Program-made: the position numbers and the translations under genes
Assembly (NCBI GenBank): GCA_030998015.1
Contig: JARWMV010000045.1
Location: 1 to 64,000, forward strand
Reading direction: 5' to 3'
Origin: Ceratorhiza oryzae-sativae
Lineage: Eukaryota > Basidiomycota > Agaricomycetes > Cantharellales > Ceratobasidiaceae
DNA: 64,000 nucleotides
Shown here: positions 10,073 through 21,085 of the stretch, piece by piece
Position numbering within the stretch: position 1 is the first letter of the stretch
Layout: each line of letters opens with the position of its first letter
The notes under the pieces: generated by a model
The model's input: the letters and a program-made list of their open reading frames with translations, nothing else
The model's database searches: none
What the model was told of the DNA's origin: nothing

Positions 10073-11648
10073 CTTCCCCCCTTCAAGGCATGGGGGTCCT
10101 GGGGTGCCTTTGGGTGCAACTTGACATAGTCAGCAATGAGTTCTGGTGCATTCACCAGGTCGTCATAGGTTAACCATTGTCGCTCGTCATAACCAAGCCA
10201 CTTGACGTAGTATTCGAAGACGTTAGATTTTTTGTTGTATCGTGACTTTATGATCTGTTCCACTTCGAACTCTTCTTCCCCTTCAGGAGTTACCACAGGT
10301 GGTGGTGGGGGAACCTGACGGCCATAGGGGTCATCTTTATATTTGGTCAGGAGTGAGACATGAAACACTGGGTATATTTTCATGGTTATTGGTAAATCCA
10401 ATTTGTAGGCATGTGTGCCGTGTTGTGCTACCACCCTGAATGGTCCAACTCTTTTGTGGGCCAGTTTCCTGGAGGCCTGCTGTGTCCGTATGTTTTTGGT
10501 ATCAAGCCAGACTTTGTCTCCAACCTTAATAGCTTCAGGAGTCCGATGCTTCTGGTCGTAGTATTCCTTGATCCTCTGGTTTGCTATATCCAGGGCTGCC
10601 TTAAGTTCATCATGGCCCTTTTGGAGCCATTCTGCATGATTGTCTGCTAAAGGGAGTTCTGGTTCCTCTCTGTCCCCGACTGCTAGCCTTGGGTGGAAAC
10701 TGTAGTTTGCAAAGAATGGTGATTTGCCAGTTGAGGCGTTGACACCATTATTGTAGGCAAATTCAGCTAATGGTAGGAGCGAGACCCAGTCATCTTGTCT
10801 GTCTGATACATAGTGTCTGATGTACCCTTCCACTACTTGGTTGGCTTGTTCGGACTGGCCATCTGTCTGAGGGTGGTATGCTGTGGAGTAGGAGGGTTTT
10901 ATATCCAGTCGTTTGTATAAGTGCCTTAAGAATTTGGATGCAAAGTTGGGGCCACGGTCTGAGATTGTTTTCCGTGGTAACCCGTGGAGTTTCCATACAT
11001 ATGTTAGGAACAGGTTGGCGCAATCCATAGCACTGGCTTCCGATTGACATGGAATAAAGTGGACCATTTTTGTCAGGCGGTCGACAACTGTAAATATGGC
11101 ATCAAATCCCTCTGACAGGGGTAGCCTGGTGATCAGATCGTAGGTAATTTCTTCCCAAGGTTTTTCTGGTGCAGGTATTGGATTTAAGAGCCCTGGGGGA
11201 ACTTGGTTGCTGTGTTTGTTCCTGATGCATGACTCGCAGTGTGTGACATATTTGTTGACTGATTTTTTCATTGATAACCACGTGTATTTGCAATTTAACA
11301 ACTCATATGTTCTGAACTGTCCTGGGTGTCCTGCTGCTGGACTATCGTGACAGCTTTCAATGACCAGTTTGCGAAGTTCTTTGTTATTTGGGACGTAGAT
11401 TCTGCCCTTGTGTCGTAAGAGTCCTTCATCCCATTCCCAATCTTTGACCTTCTCATTGTCGTCTAGGGCTTTTAGCACTTTGGACAGGTGCTCATCCCCT
11501 GGGATAGTGTCCCTAATGAGTTGTTCCAGGTCATGGTCTGGTGTGATTGCTTGTAACCACAGAGATTTTAATTCCAAAAATTGGTTTTGTGCAAGCAGAG
11601 CTTGGCTCTCACCCCCCTCTTTAGGGATGTGCCTTGACAGCCTAGAGA
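10060..11648 (-). CDS. pol: A1 pol, 3' part: integrase and chromodomain
   Basis: This continues the pol frame after the inserted DNA element (target copy 11641-11648). It holds the HHCC zinc-binding module (SCHDSPAAGHPGQFRTYELL...CESCIRNK, about 11340-11230). The DDE core has YDLITRLPLSEGFDAIFTVVDR (about 11100), ISDRGPNFASKF (about 10950) and AYHPQTDGQSEQANQ (about 10860). A GPF-type module and chromodomain (FEVEQIIKSRYNKKSN...YYVKWLGYDERQW, about 10270-10170) follow. The last codons run through the polypurine tract and end in the 3' LTR. No internal stop. Confidence 0.92.
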
Positions 11649-13093
11649 TAGAGAAGCTGTGCCAGAATTTTGCAGGACTCCGGCACCTGCAGCAGGACTC
11701 CTGCGCTTTTTGGCCATTCTGGCACTGGCACTGGCACTGGCTCGCCAGTTGCCGGAGTCCGTGCCAGAATTCTGGCAGGTGCAGGAGCATGCCAGAATCC
11801 CGGGACTCCTGCAACTGGCTATGGTCAGAACTCACCACATCAAGTTGTGTAATAGCTCATTAGATGCGCAGAAGAGAGAGCATTCCAATGATATAGAGCA
11901 CGTTTCATACGAAATTCATTCTGGCAAATTTTACGCAGTTCTTTTGTTCGGGTCTTTGTGGCCAACATTTCCAGGGCCATAAACCTCACCACAATCTCTC
12001 GCAAAGTAGCTCATTAAATGCGCAAAAATCAGCAGATCACAGATATGTCATTTGCTCCGCGCAAAAAATTCGACAACGCATAGTTCGCTCCAAATTGATG
12101 CTCAGGAAATATTCTGGGAAATGCGCACATGCTATTTCACCACAAAGAAAGCTGTTTGAAGCTTATCCGACCAGCTAGCCTTTCTCCTGAGCTTGAAAAA
12201 CCCCTACTGACATTATATCTAGTAAATACATTGACTGGATAACTATGAACCGGGGTGTGTGCAGGCAACCTCACTGTCAACCCAGCAGAATCACTGCACA
12301 TGGTCGGAAATTTATGTTATAAGCTTGTTCCAGATGTTTCAGGTACCTGAGATAGGGCAATAAGCATCCCTGAATCTGTCTGTGATACTAAGAAAGCCAG
12401 AATAGCACTGTGTGGGTGTCCATGGCGCATTTCAGGGGGTTTTCAGCATCAGGGGCGCTGTTCCCCCAGTTTCACCAGCTAAAACACCTTCAATCAGGCT
12501 GGTTTTTGGTATATAGAGTCCTTATGATAATGCGCATCGACTCCGCGCAAGGGAGCGAGGTTTGCACGGCTGGTTTCACTAGCGCTTGTGGCGCTGTTCA
12601 GGGTGGGGTTTCCCCCTTTATATTGCTGATAACTTTCGATAAAAGCGTTCGTTTATTATGAAAATATGTGCATTCGATTCCTCTCAGTGAGACGAGTCGA
12701 TTGGTATGTATATCGCCCCAATTAGAGCTCAGGATAGCGAGCTTGAACATCTGCGCATCCCCCTGAATATTTTTCTTAGACGATTCTGCGCCGATACTGC
12801 TCATTTCTTAACCGTTTGTAATCAAGTAAAGTACAATTTGATCCGCTGAATTTTGCGCATTTTATGAGTGCTTAATATATGCAATCCGTGGTGGTTGTGT
12901 ACAGGTGACAATGTGCCAGTATTCAGGTATGCAGGTATGCAGGTATGCCAGTACTGCAGGACTCCACCTAGGACTCTGGCACCCTTGAGGCTATTCTGGC
13001 ACCTGCACTGGCAACTGGCACGCTGGAATTTGCTGGAATTTTAGCCAGAATTCTGGCAAGTTCTGGCTGCAGGAGCCTGGCACAGCACCTCTA
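11649..13093. mobile_element. hAT-like non-autonomous DNA transposon 1 (in pol of A1)
   Basis: 1445 bp flanked by the exact 8-bp duplication CCTAGAGA (11641-11648, 13094-13101). The A2 copy shows the uninterrupted site once, at about 57950. Terminal inverted repeats are imperfect: TAGAGAAGCTGTGCCAG at the left and TAGAGGTGCTGTGCCAG at the right (inverted). Eight-bp TSDs and YARNG-type ends are hallmarks of the hAT superfamily. Subterminal regions are crowded with CCAGAATTCTGG/GGCAC words; the interior encodes no transposase and repeats a GCATTTAATGAG-like word. The pol frame is restored on removal (1453 bp shifts frame by one). Confidence 0.85.
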
Positions 13094-15043
13094 CCTAGAG
13101 AGTATGTCTGCCTGACCGTTCTTTGCCCCCTTGATGTATAGAATCTTGAATTCGAACCTGGACAGGAACTCATGCCATTGTGTGACTCAGCCATTCAGTG
13201 GCCGGTTTGTCTTCCAATATTCCAGATTCTTGTGGTCACAAATAATGTTCACCGGGTGTTCAGCCCCTTCTAGTAGGTGACGCCAGTGTTTGAGGGCTTT
13301 TATAATCGCCAGCATTTCTTTGTTGTAGATATCGTAGTTTCTTTCTGCTGGGACCATTGCTTTGGAATAGTAGGAGATTGGGTGAAGCATTCCGTCTTCT
13401 CCATATTGCAATAAAACAGCACCTGTGGCATACCCTGAGGCGTCTGTTTCTAAGATAAATGGTTTGCTGGGTTCTGGCTGAATTAAGAGGGGTGCTTCTT
13501 TCAATTTCTGCTTTAGCAAATTCCATGCCTGATCCCTTTCTTCTGTCCATTCCCACTTGGTGTCCTTTTTGACAAGTTCGTAGAGACATTTTGTGATTTT
13601 TGAGAAGTCTTTTATGAAGTGCCTTAACCAATTTGCAAACCCCAACCCTTCCAGGACTTCGGTTGGATTTGTAGGGGTTGGCCATTCAACAGCCTTTTCG
13701 ACCTTGGCCAGGTCTACTTTAATCCCTTGGGGAGTTACTACTATTCCCAGGTAGTCCACTTCAGTGACATCAAAAACGCATTTCTCCAGGGCGCAGTATA
13801 GACCGGCCTTTTGAAGCCGGCGCAGGACTTCTCTGACATGTTCATCGTGTTCTTCCTGGTTCTTTGAAAATACTAAGATGTCGTCCATGTAAATTACAAT
13901 GTAAATGCCTTCAATGTCCTGGAATTCCTCTCAGATCATGGCCATGAAGGTTCCTGGTGCATTCTTTTGACCAAATTGCATGACTAGGGGCTCATACAGC
14001 CCGTATTTGGTCTTGAAAGCGGCCTTCCATTCATCTCCTTCTCGAATTCGTATGAGGTTGAAACCCCACTTTAGGTCAAACTTGGTGAATATCTTTGCCC
14101 CCCACAAAGTTTCCACAATATCATTGATGCGTGGGAGCGGGTACACATTGGAGACAGTCATTTCGTTTAGCCACCGGTAGTCGATGCACATGTGCAGCTT
14201 TCCATTCTTCTTTTTGGCAAATATGACTGGAGATGCCATTGGTGACCTTGAGGGTCTGATATGCCCTGCTTTCAGTTGGCAATCCAAGGTTTTGCGCAAT
14301 TCTGCATCTTCCTTGACACCCACGCTATATATGGGACCATGCCTTGGCTTGGCATCTGGTTTTAAATCTATTTCCATGTCCCACTTCCTATGGGGTGGTA
14401 GTGGTTGGACGTCGTCTTCTTCAGCAAATATTTTCTGGAATTCTTTATATTTTGTTGGGAGGGAGTCTAGGGAGTCCAACTGAAGCTCCTTAGGTTCATT
14501 TGCATGCACGTGCAAGGGTTTTGTGATGCAATGCTTCAGGCATATTGGCGAGTCGAACTTCATATCTTTTCCATCCCAATCAATGTTGGGGTTTTGGAAT
14601 TTGAGCCATGACATGCCCAGGACTAAATCATTTTTGCCAACGTTCACAACGTAGGCACTGAGGATTTCTCGGTGTTCTTGAATGCACAGCTCAAAGGTGA
14701 AGTAGTGGGTCACAGACCCAGAGTCTATCTCCCTTCCATCGATTACCCTCAGTTTCTTGGGTGTTTTTAGGGCAACGGTAGGAATGTGGTATTGTTTAAC
14801 TAAATCTTCATGTATAAATACTGACGTGGCCCCTGAGTCGATCATGGCCCATCCGTTGAATTTTTTCATGTTATATGCAGACTTGTGTTCAGGGGTTATG
14901 CGCAGAGGGAATGCATGAAAGAAAAACTGTAGTTGTGATTGGTTTCCTAACGACATACATTCCATTTCCATATTTTTATTTTCATTGTGTGCATTTTGTA
15001 ACATAGCACCCAAGACCGCCCCCCTGGCATGGTTTGAGCTCAT
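13094..15043 (-). pseudogene. pol: A1 pol, 5' part: protease, RT, RNase H (two TGA stops)
   Basis: The ATG (15041-15043) overlaps the gag stop. Domains: protease AMIDSGATSVFI (about 14830), RT CIDYRWLNEMTV (about 14180), DLKWGFNLIRI, catalytic YMDD (about 13880), and RNase H LETDASGYATGAVL (about 13430), YDIYNKEMLAII, ICDHKNLEYWKT. TGA codons at 13931-13933 and 13187-13189 break the frame. A2 carries CGA at both places (58782-58784, 58038-58040), so both are C-to-T changes at CpG. The hAT-like element follows at 13093. Confidence 0.93.
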
Positions 15044-16431
15044 TCTTTTACCGACTCGTCGTCGGTTGTTTCTACATCCTCAACTACTGCCTCGTACCCT
15101 GACATCTTGGCTGAAGGGCATTTGGCGGCAATATGGCCGTGCCCTCCACAGTTGTAGCAGGTGCTTGTACCCTTCCCTTTCCCTGTGCTATCCAGGTCCA
15201 TTGCGTCTGGGTCCTTTGCCTTGGGGGCTGCTGGTGGATGGTTATCCTTCTTTATGTCCTTGAAGGATTCTTGTATGTTGGCATTACTGCCATCGTAGTG
15301 GACGGTTGGAACCGTGAAGCCCTTTGCATTGGGGCCAATGGCTACAATTTGACCTTTTACAGCCCTGCCATCTTTAATCTTGTATATGCGTTCCCCATTC
15401 TTGAATTTCTCCTTTTGGGGAGCGCTTTGGGGGTTATTTGTGGGCCTGCTAGTCGAAGCATTGTTGCTGCTGGACTTATTACCCCCATGAGATGTCCTCT
15501 TGCTACCAAAGGAAATGAGGTGGCAGTCAATTTCCAGGGCCCGCTGTGTGAGCTGGGCAAATGTTTTTGTGCGGGGATCATAGTTTTGGGCCACCATGCT
15601 ATCTGTTACGTCTGACAACAGGCCATCATAGAACTGATCATGCATGGCGGCATCGTTGTAGTTGAGGCCTGTGGAATATAAGTTGAATAGGGTGAGGTAG
15701 TCCTGAACCGTCTTGGATTGTTTCAACTTCCGCCACTTGTCGCAGTTATTTTCAGTGCGGTTCAGATCTCCATATCGGGTAGTAAATTCTTGCCAGAATA
15801 AATTGGCATCGTGGAGCCAGGGGATCGCAGTTCCAGGGTTGAGAATTTCAAATTCTTCATATGAGTTAACCCATTCAGCTGCTGACCCTTCGAGATAAGA
15901 GGTGATGAAGGCGACCACTTGGTCAGCCGAGTGTCCACTCATGTTTGTATTGATATATCGGGCACAGGCGATTCTGAATGAGATGGCGTCTTCCCATTTT
16001 GTGCCATCAAATTTTTGAGGGGCGGCCATCTTAACCTTTGCAGTCGATCCTCCAGAGGGAGCAGGTGCTGCTGGTTGTGGTTGGACTGTACCAGTGGGAG
16101 CTAGTACTTGAGCAGCGCCTGAGCCACCCATGGTGGTGTTGATTTGCGCTTCAATGCGCGTGATAGTAGTTTGGAGAATGGCTAACATTCCCACTAAGTT
16201 GTTGACATTGGTGGCTAGTCCGGCCACATCCGCATCTATTTTCGTCTGATTCGTGGTAAGCTTGGCCTCAAGTGAATCTGTGTAGGTTTTATTATTGTGT
16301 TCGACATCCCCAATATCATTTTGGAGATTATTGGTTCGCTCTCGCAGTTCGTCCATTGATCGAAGCATATAGATGACCTTATCTTCATCAGACATATTCG
16401 CCCAAGCAGGGGCAGGAGGTTGTGACGTCAT
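15040..16431 (-). CDS. gag: A1 gag (463 aa)
   Basis: ATG at 16431, stop TGA at 15040-15042. The N-terminal half has a predicted coiled coil (MDELRERTNNLQND..., about 16350-16150) and a Pro/Ala-rich linker. A capsid-like segment follows (FRIACARYINTNMSG...FWQEFTTRYGDLNRTENNCDKW, about 15990-15750), then a basic linker and a CCHC zinc knuckle (CYNCGGHGHIAAKC, about 15160-15120). Its end overlaps pol by the tetranucleotide ATGA. Intact in this copy. Confidence 0.93.
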   Translation of the reverse strand: MTSQPPAPAWANMSDEDKVIYMLRSMDELRERTNNLQNDIGDVEHNNKTYTDSLEAKLTTNQTKIDADVAGLATNVNNLVGMLAILQTTITRIEAQINTTMGGSGAAQVLAPTGTVQPQPAAPAPSGGSTAKVKMAAPQKFDGTKWEDAISFRIACARYINTNMSGHSADQVVAFITSYLEGSAAEWVNSYEEFEILNPGTAIPWLHDANLFWQEFTTRYGDLNRTENNCDKWRKLKQSKTVQDYLTLFNLYSTGLNYNDAAMHDQFYDGLLSDVTDSMVAQNYDPRTKTFAQLTQRALEIDCHLISFGSKRTSHGGNKSSSNNASTSRPTNNPQSAPQKEKFKNGERIYKIKDGRAVKGQIVAIGPNAKGFTVPTVHYDGSNANIQESFKDIKKDNHPPAAPKAKDPDAMDLDSTGKGKGTSTCYNCGGHGHIAAKCPSAKMSGYEAVVEDVETTDDESVKE

Positions 16432-17699
16432 TTCAGAGAAGGTTTGATAGAATTTTAAAGGCGACAGAGACAGTAAGGAAGTACAGGGAATTGGGAATTG
16501 TTTTGGTAATATAGGATTTCTTTCCCCTGCACGAGTCTATAAATTTCGAAGTTTCTGATCCCTGCAAACCTTAGCCAGGTATCGTCCAAGTCCCAACTTT
16601 TGGTGTCTTGGCAACGGTATGGGCACTCCACCCTCTTCAATTTAGTTTGATCCCGCAGGAGTGTCTCCTTGGGGAGGATTGGCTTGGGCTGCTGGAAGGG
16701 ATGTTTCTTCCTGAATTGGCGAGCCCGTGCCACTTAGAAAGGTGGGGTGAGGAAGGTCTGACGGCGTTGAGAAGATGGGGAAGGCGTACTTGTGGGGTTC
16801 AACTGTTTCTCAGACTATAGCTTCTAGTCTGAGATGGTCTTGGAGGAGGGATAGGTAGTCCTCCTGGTGTTCGCGCAAACGCTCAGTTAAGTATGCGCAA
16901 CGGGCCTCGGCTTCGTGAAGTTTTTCACAGGTTTCTTCGTACTTATTCCGGTAATAATGGTACCTGTCTTGGAAGTTTTCAATAGTGTTTAACAGGTGAT
17001 GAAGAAGCTGTTGACCGAGGTTCTCCAGCTTAGAGCTGGTTGCGAGGGATGGTGTAGTAATAGAGGAATTTGTCCTTCTTAGGACAATAAGGGCAGTGCG
17101 CAGGGAAGGTGGCTTTGTTTGGCCGACAGCAGATCTTGCACTCAGGGGCACCTGGCTCAGTGACAAAGGCTTGTTGGGCACGTCCGACTCTCTGGGGGCG
17201 GACTTTGATAATTACTACTCAGTTAAAATCGATGTGCCCTGCTTCTTCAAGGATACTTTCGACTGAGTTGAGGGTGAAGCAGTGGATCGATAGGTGTCCG
17301 AACCACCCACACAGATGGCAGCGCTGATCTTCTGTAAAAGGTTGTGCCACTTGAGGGCTGTGCGTTCCGTCAGAGACGTACTCGAGCAAGAGCAAGATAA
17401 AAGGAAAAATAGACCCTTTCCCGAGTCTATGGGAATAGGAAGGTGACCTCCGTTGCTCAGCTACTTAAGGGCAATGAGCAACCCCACCTCTTGTTGATGA
17501 AAGAGATTAGAGAACCGAAGCTTGTTACAATGTGTGAGGGACCTGGCTATGCAAGGTTTCACAGAGGCGCGTATAGGGCAACAATATCTTGTGACTGTGG
17601 ATAGGTGGAGTGGGATTGGGGAAGGCAACGAGGAGTTATCTTGAGACGACGCCGACAGCGTTCCAAACGTATCCCAGACGACACTGAGACTTACGATTG
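16432..17699 (-). other. A1 leader with conserved ATG-less open frames
   Basis: Between the PBS and gag lie three overlapping open frames shared with A2. A CCHC plus CxxC zinc-binding part (about 17365-17180) is broken here by TGA at 17219-17221, where A2 has CGA. A coiled-coil part follows (17181-16810), ended by TGA at 16810-16812 where A2 has CGA. Last comes a basic part with ECPYRCQDTKSWDLDDTW (16733-16455). The frames step 1 to 0 to 2 identically in both copies, and none has an ATG. They may be exons of a spliced leader protein; see finding. Confidence 0.55.
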
Positions 17700-17714
17700 T
17701 CAAGAACTTGACCT
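17700..17714 (-). promoter_or_regulatory. A1 primer-binding site, self-priming type
   Basis: It lies 2 nt from the 5' LTR. The site does not start with TGG (no tRNA 3' CCA complement). It is instead perfectly complementary over 15 nt to an LTR segment (17784-17798) located about 30-45 nt downstream of the LTR TATATAA box, where transcripts should begin. This is the arrangement known from Tf1/sushi elements, where the folded-back 5' end of the RNA primes reverse transcription. Confidence 0.7.
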
Positions 17715-17716
17715 GA

Positions 17717-18092
17717 TGTCGACGACGACAAGTCAGGCGACGAGGAAAATAGTAAGAGAATAAAAGAACTTGTATTTGACAAGAGGTCAAGTTCTTGAGG
17801 AGTCCTCTGCGAACTTGACCTGGGTTATATACATAGAATGAGCCACATCATAACAAACAAGTCCATACAGTGAGTCATGACAGATAAGAGATAGAAGCAG
17901 TAGAAGCGACTGCGGAACTGCGGAATTTCACATCAGAGTTGAAATACATCTTAGTTACTGGTCTGGGACATTCCCTGAATCACATGACACAGTTATACCA
18001 TAAAAGGCAAGTATGTTTTGAAGATGATCTCATAAAATGTAGTAAATTGAGAAAATATTGTAAAGTGGATGTATGCATGTCAGTTCGTGACA
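17717..18092 (-). repeat. 5' LTR of A1
   Basis: 376 bp. In the sense orientation it has a TATATAA box at about 17826-17832 (plus strand coordinates), and the segment complementary to the PBS follows at 17798-17784. Ends TGTCACG...CGTCGACA in sense. Confidence 0.96.
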
Positions 18093-21051
18093 ACCAGTCT
18101 GCAATATCCTCATGGTTGACTATAGTTCTCCATTGTGTAGGAGCTGACCTAGCCACTTCAGCAATGATAGTGAGGTCATCCCAATCTTCAACCATGTCAA
18201 GCAGTTTCTTTTTGCGAAGGGCATACTGAACTGGAGTTTCTTTATTGTTGCCTGAATACTTAAACCTGGCTGCCAAAGCCTTGTTCCTAGCCTTGGTAAT
18301 CCAAGTGGGAGTCCAAAAGAAACTAATTAAGCAAGCTCTCATCTGATTCCAATCTGTAGACATTCTAAGCCTTTGTTCCTCATTGAACTGATACCACCAT
18401 TGTTTAGCATCTCCAGTAAACCTGAATGGGATAGTCAGGGTGAGTCTGTTGTTCTCATTTAATCCCATGGCTATATAATGACTGATTTGGTCTATCCATT
18501 CATATAGTTCATCTGGATCACCATCATACTCTGGTATCACTTCAGGCTTGAGCTTCATGTCTAGATGAGGTTGATTATTTTGGTTGTTATTGTTGCCATT
18601 TCCTCCAGCTCCTCTAGGGCCTTCTGGGCCTGGTGGACCTGGTGGACCTGGTGGACCATCTCTTCCATCCCTGCCATCCCTTCCAGGGGGACCTTGGTCT
18701 CCTGGACATCCTGGAGGGCCTTGAATCCAAGGATAGGGACCATTAGGAGGATTTCCAGGGGGCCCTGGAGGTCCAGGTGGTCCTGGTGGTCCTGGTAGTC
18801 CTTGTGGCCTAGGAGTATTGGGTGGAATAGGTGGAATGGGAGGAATATGAGGAATATGTCCTCCTCCTTGCTGAGAGTAACTTTGACCTGCTAGAGGGTT
18901 AGGTGGCCCCTGTCCTCCTCCTGGAGGATTAGGTGGACCTGCACCTCCTCCTGAAAAATTCCTACCACTATTGGCAGGAGGACCAGTGGGAGGAGGACCT
19001 GGTGGCCTCCTAGGTGGAGTAGAAGCCAGACCAGAGAATCCTGGTCCTAGATTTATCACAAAGGGTTGATAAGGATCAAACCTCTGAGTTCTAAATGTTT
19101 CAGCTTCAGTAGGTCTAGAGACTTGTGGCATATGTATGCTAGCAGCAGCTGGTAATTGTGACTGAGGTACTAATGGCTGGAAACCTAATAAGGTATTCCC
19201 TTCAGGGCTATAAACTGGCATCTTTGAAGGATCTCCAGTCATAGTTACAGAAGGTCCAGTAGGCTCTCTAAAACCTTCAGCCCTATGATCTTCTGTAGGC
19301 CTACCTGCTTCAGCATCTGAAGTTCTATTAGAACTCCTATGCCTAGGTCTCCTAGCTTCTTCCTCAGAAGAGTCCTCTTCACTAGTAGTAACAATAAGGG
19401 GAACAGTTCCTTGAGGAACAGTCCCAGAGTCATCCCTTACTGGCCGAGAAGGGGTTATTGGCTCCCTAGGTGGGTAAGGAGATGCTGGTCTTCCAGTATA
19501 CTGTTCATGAGGTGGAAACTCTTCCTCAATAGTGACTGCATGACCCTTGCTAAGTCGACCCCTAAAAGGTTCTTTTCTAATAGCATTGTCAAAGGATTGA
19601 CAAGGTCTAGCAGGTTTATTTACTAAGGGAGAGTCTTGATCCTGATCAGTATCATCCTCATTTACTTCTCCAATGGTGGGTAAAGCTGAAGGACCAGCTT
19701 CAGTCACTTGAGCAGGAGGTAATAGAGGTTCCAGCACTCTTCCTGATTGCCTAGGACCTACTCCTATGCGTCTAGGATAGTCTTTCTCTACAGGAGTAAA
19801 TGAAGTTCCTAGATAACTTTCCAAGTAAGTAGAAGGACCTCTAACTCCCAGAATGCGAGTAGCTTCTATTTGAGAGACTGATTCTGGAGTAAATAGAGCT
19901 TGTAGTCTCTTCTCACTTGGAGTCCTTATAGGAGTAATTGCACCTAAAGCTTCTGGTCTAGCTGGAGAACTAGTTACAGGGCCAATGAAGCTTCTTCCTT
20001 GAGCCATAGCTGAAGTAGATGCAAATCCAGAAGGTTGAATTGCAGTCATGGTAGTATCCTCAGCAGAATCATCTGCTATCCTTGTGATATCTTCCACTTC
20101 CTGCTCTTCTAGTTGAACTAGCTCCTCTCCACCACTCACTGGCTCATCTGGATCCTCCTGTACTTCTAGAGGTTTGAATTCTAGACAACCAGTAGGAGAT
20201 CTAATTGAGTCAATAGTGTGCTTAGGATGAGGGGCTGGAGCATATTCTGGAGTCTTGGATCTACTCTCAGAATTTTCCCACATTATTTCATTGAGCTCCC
20301 TTTGCTTCCCTTTACCAAGGTCTTGCATAGCTTGGTGTTCAATAAAGAGGTAAGCCAAAAAGTGCTCAACTTCATCCCTGAATAATACACAAGCAACTTC
20401 ATGCTGTTTCTTACTGAAAGCAAAATGCTTCCTAGTTTCAGGAAATGCAGGAACATCTGGGTGAGGTATAGGATGCCTGCTCCTTACAGGGAGCAGTTGG
20501 GACTTAAAAGCAGAGAGCTTAGTCCTAAAGCTCCTATGCCTGTTCAAGTCAATGAACATGACAGGTTCTCCAGATGCAGACCAAGACCATTCTGGCCTAA
20601 ATGTACATAAATAATCCAATTCTTGTAAGAGATCCTTGAAGAATTCTCTACACCCAATAGATGGATATTTAATGTGCATTACATGGGGATGCGGACGTTC
20701 ATATATCTTCCTACCTACTGCTCTAACTAACCTTCTCCTATCTGCTATTTCTGGATGCATCCTTGTTAGGTTAGTCATCCTAGTAGCAGCAGGTTGGTAA
20801 GTCAGATGCCTTTGCTCTCTAGGAGTAAGAGCAATATATGAACTAGATTCATTAGGAGGGATGGGCAAGTATTGTTCATAATCTACAGTATCCTGGTGAT
20901 GATAACTATAGTCTGATTGTACATGCCTACCTCCTGCATCACTTCCTACCAGGGAATCTGATGCATAAGGCTCTTCAGGTGGTAATGGATGGTGAGTACT
21001 GTCCCAAAAACTTCCAGGGACATGCACAGAAATATTTGAAGTACTGGCCAT
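18093..21051 (-). CDS. gag: Element O gag, 5' segment with collagen-like domain
   Basis: ATG at 21051 (MASTSNIS...). A long N-terminal region is rich in Ser, Pro, Glu and Thr. At about 19000-18600 it becomes Gly/Pro-rich with perfect Gly-X-Y runs (PGPPGPPGPPGPPG, GRDGRDGRDGPPGPPGPPGP), a collagen-like domain. A capsid-type domain follows (EYDGDPDELYEWIDQISHYI...FTGDAKQWWYQF, about 18540-18390). The frame is cut by A1 at 18092 and resumes at 9691; the joined Gag is 1162 aa without stops. Gly-X-Y repeats are not part of ordinary gypsy Gag; they may trimerise or structure the particle. Confidence 0.9.
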
Positions 21052-21085
21052 AACAGCTCTTCTCCAATTCAAGATGAATTTGTAA

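Larger units (their letters stand above)
9697..18092 (-). mobile_element. Ty3/gypsy retrotransposon A1 nested in gag of O
   Basis: It has identical-length LTRs (376 bp, TGTCGACG...CGTGACA) and target duplication ACCAG (9692-9696 and 18093-18097). Minus strand order: LTR, self-priming PBS, leader ORFs, gag, pol, LTR. Length is 8396 bp, or 6943 bp without the DNA element at 11649-13093 and its 8-bp TSD, almost exactly that of A2 (6945 bp). Pol has two TGA stops where A2 has CGA, so this copy is defective. Confidence 0.97.

Noticed and set aside
18600..18820. Host collagen-like gene
   Set aside because: The Gly-X-Y block lies in one frame with a capsid domain and, across A1, a CCHC zinc knuckle, so it is part of Gag.
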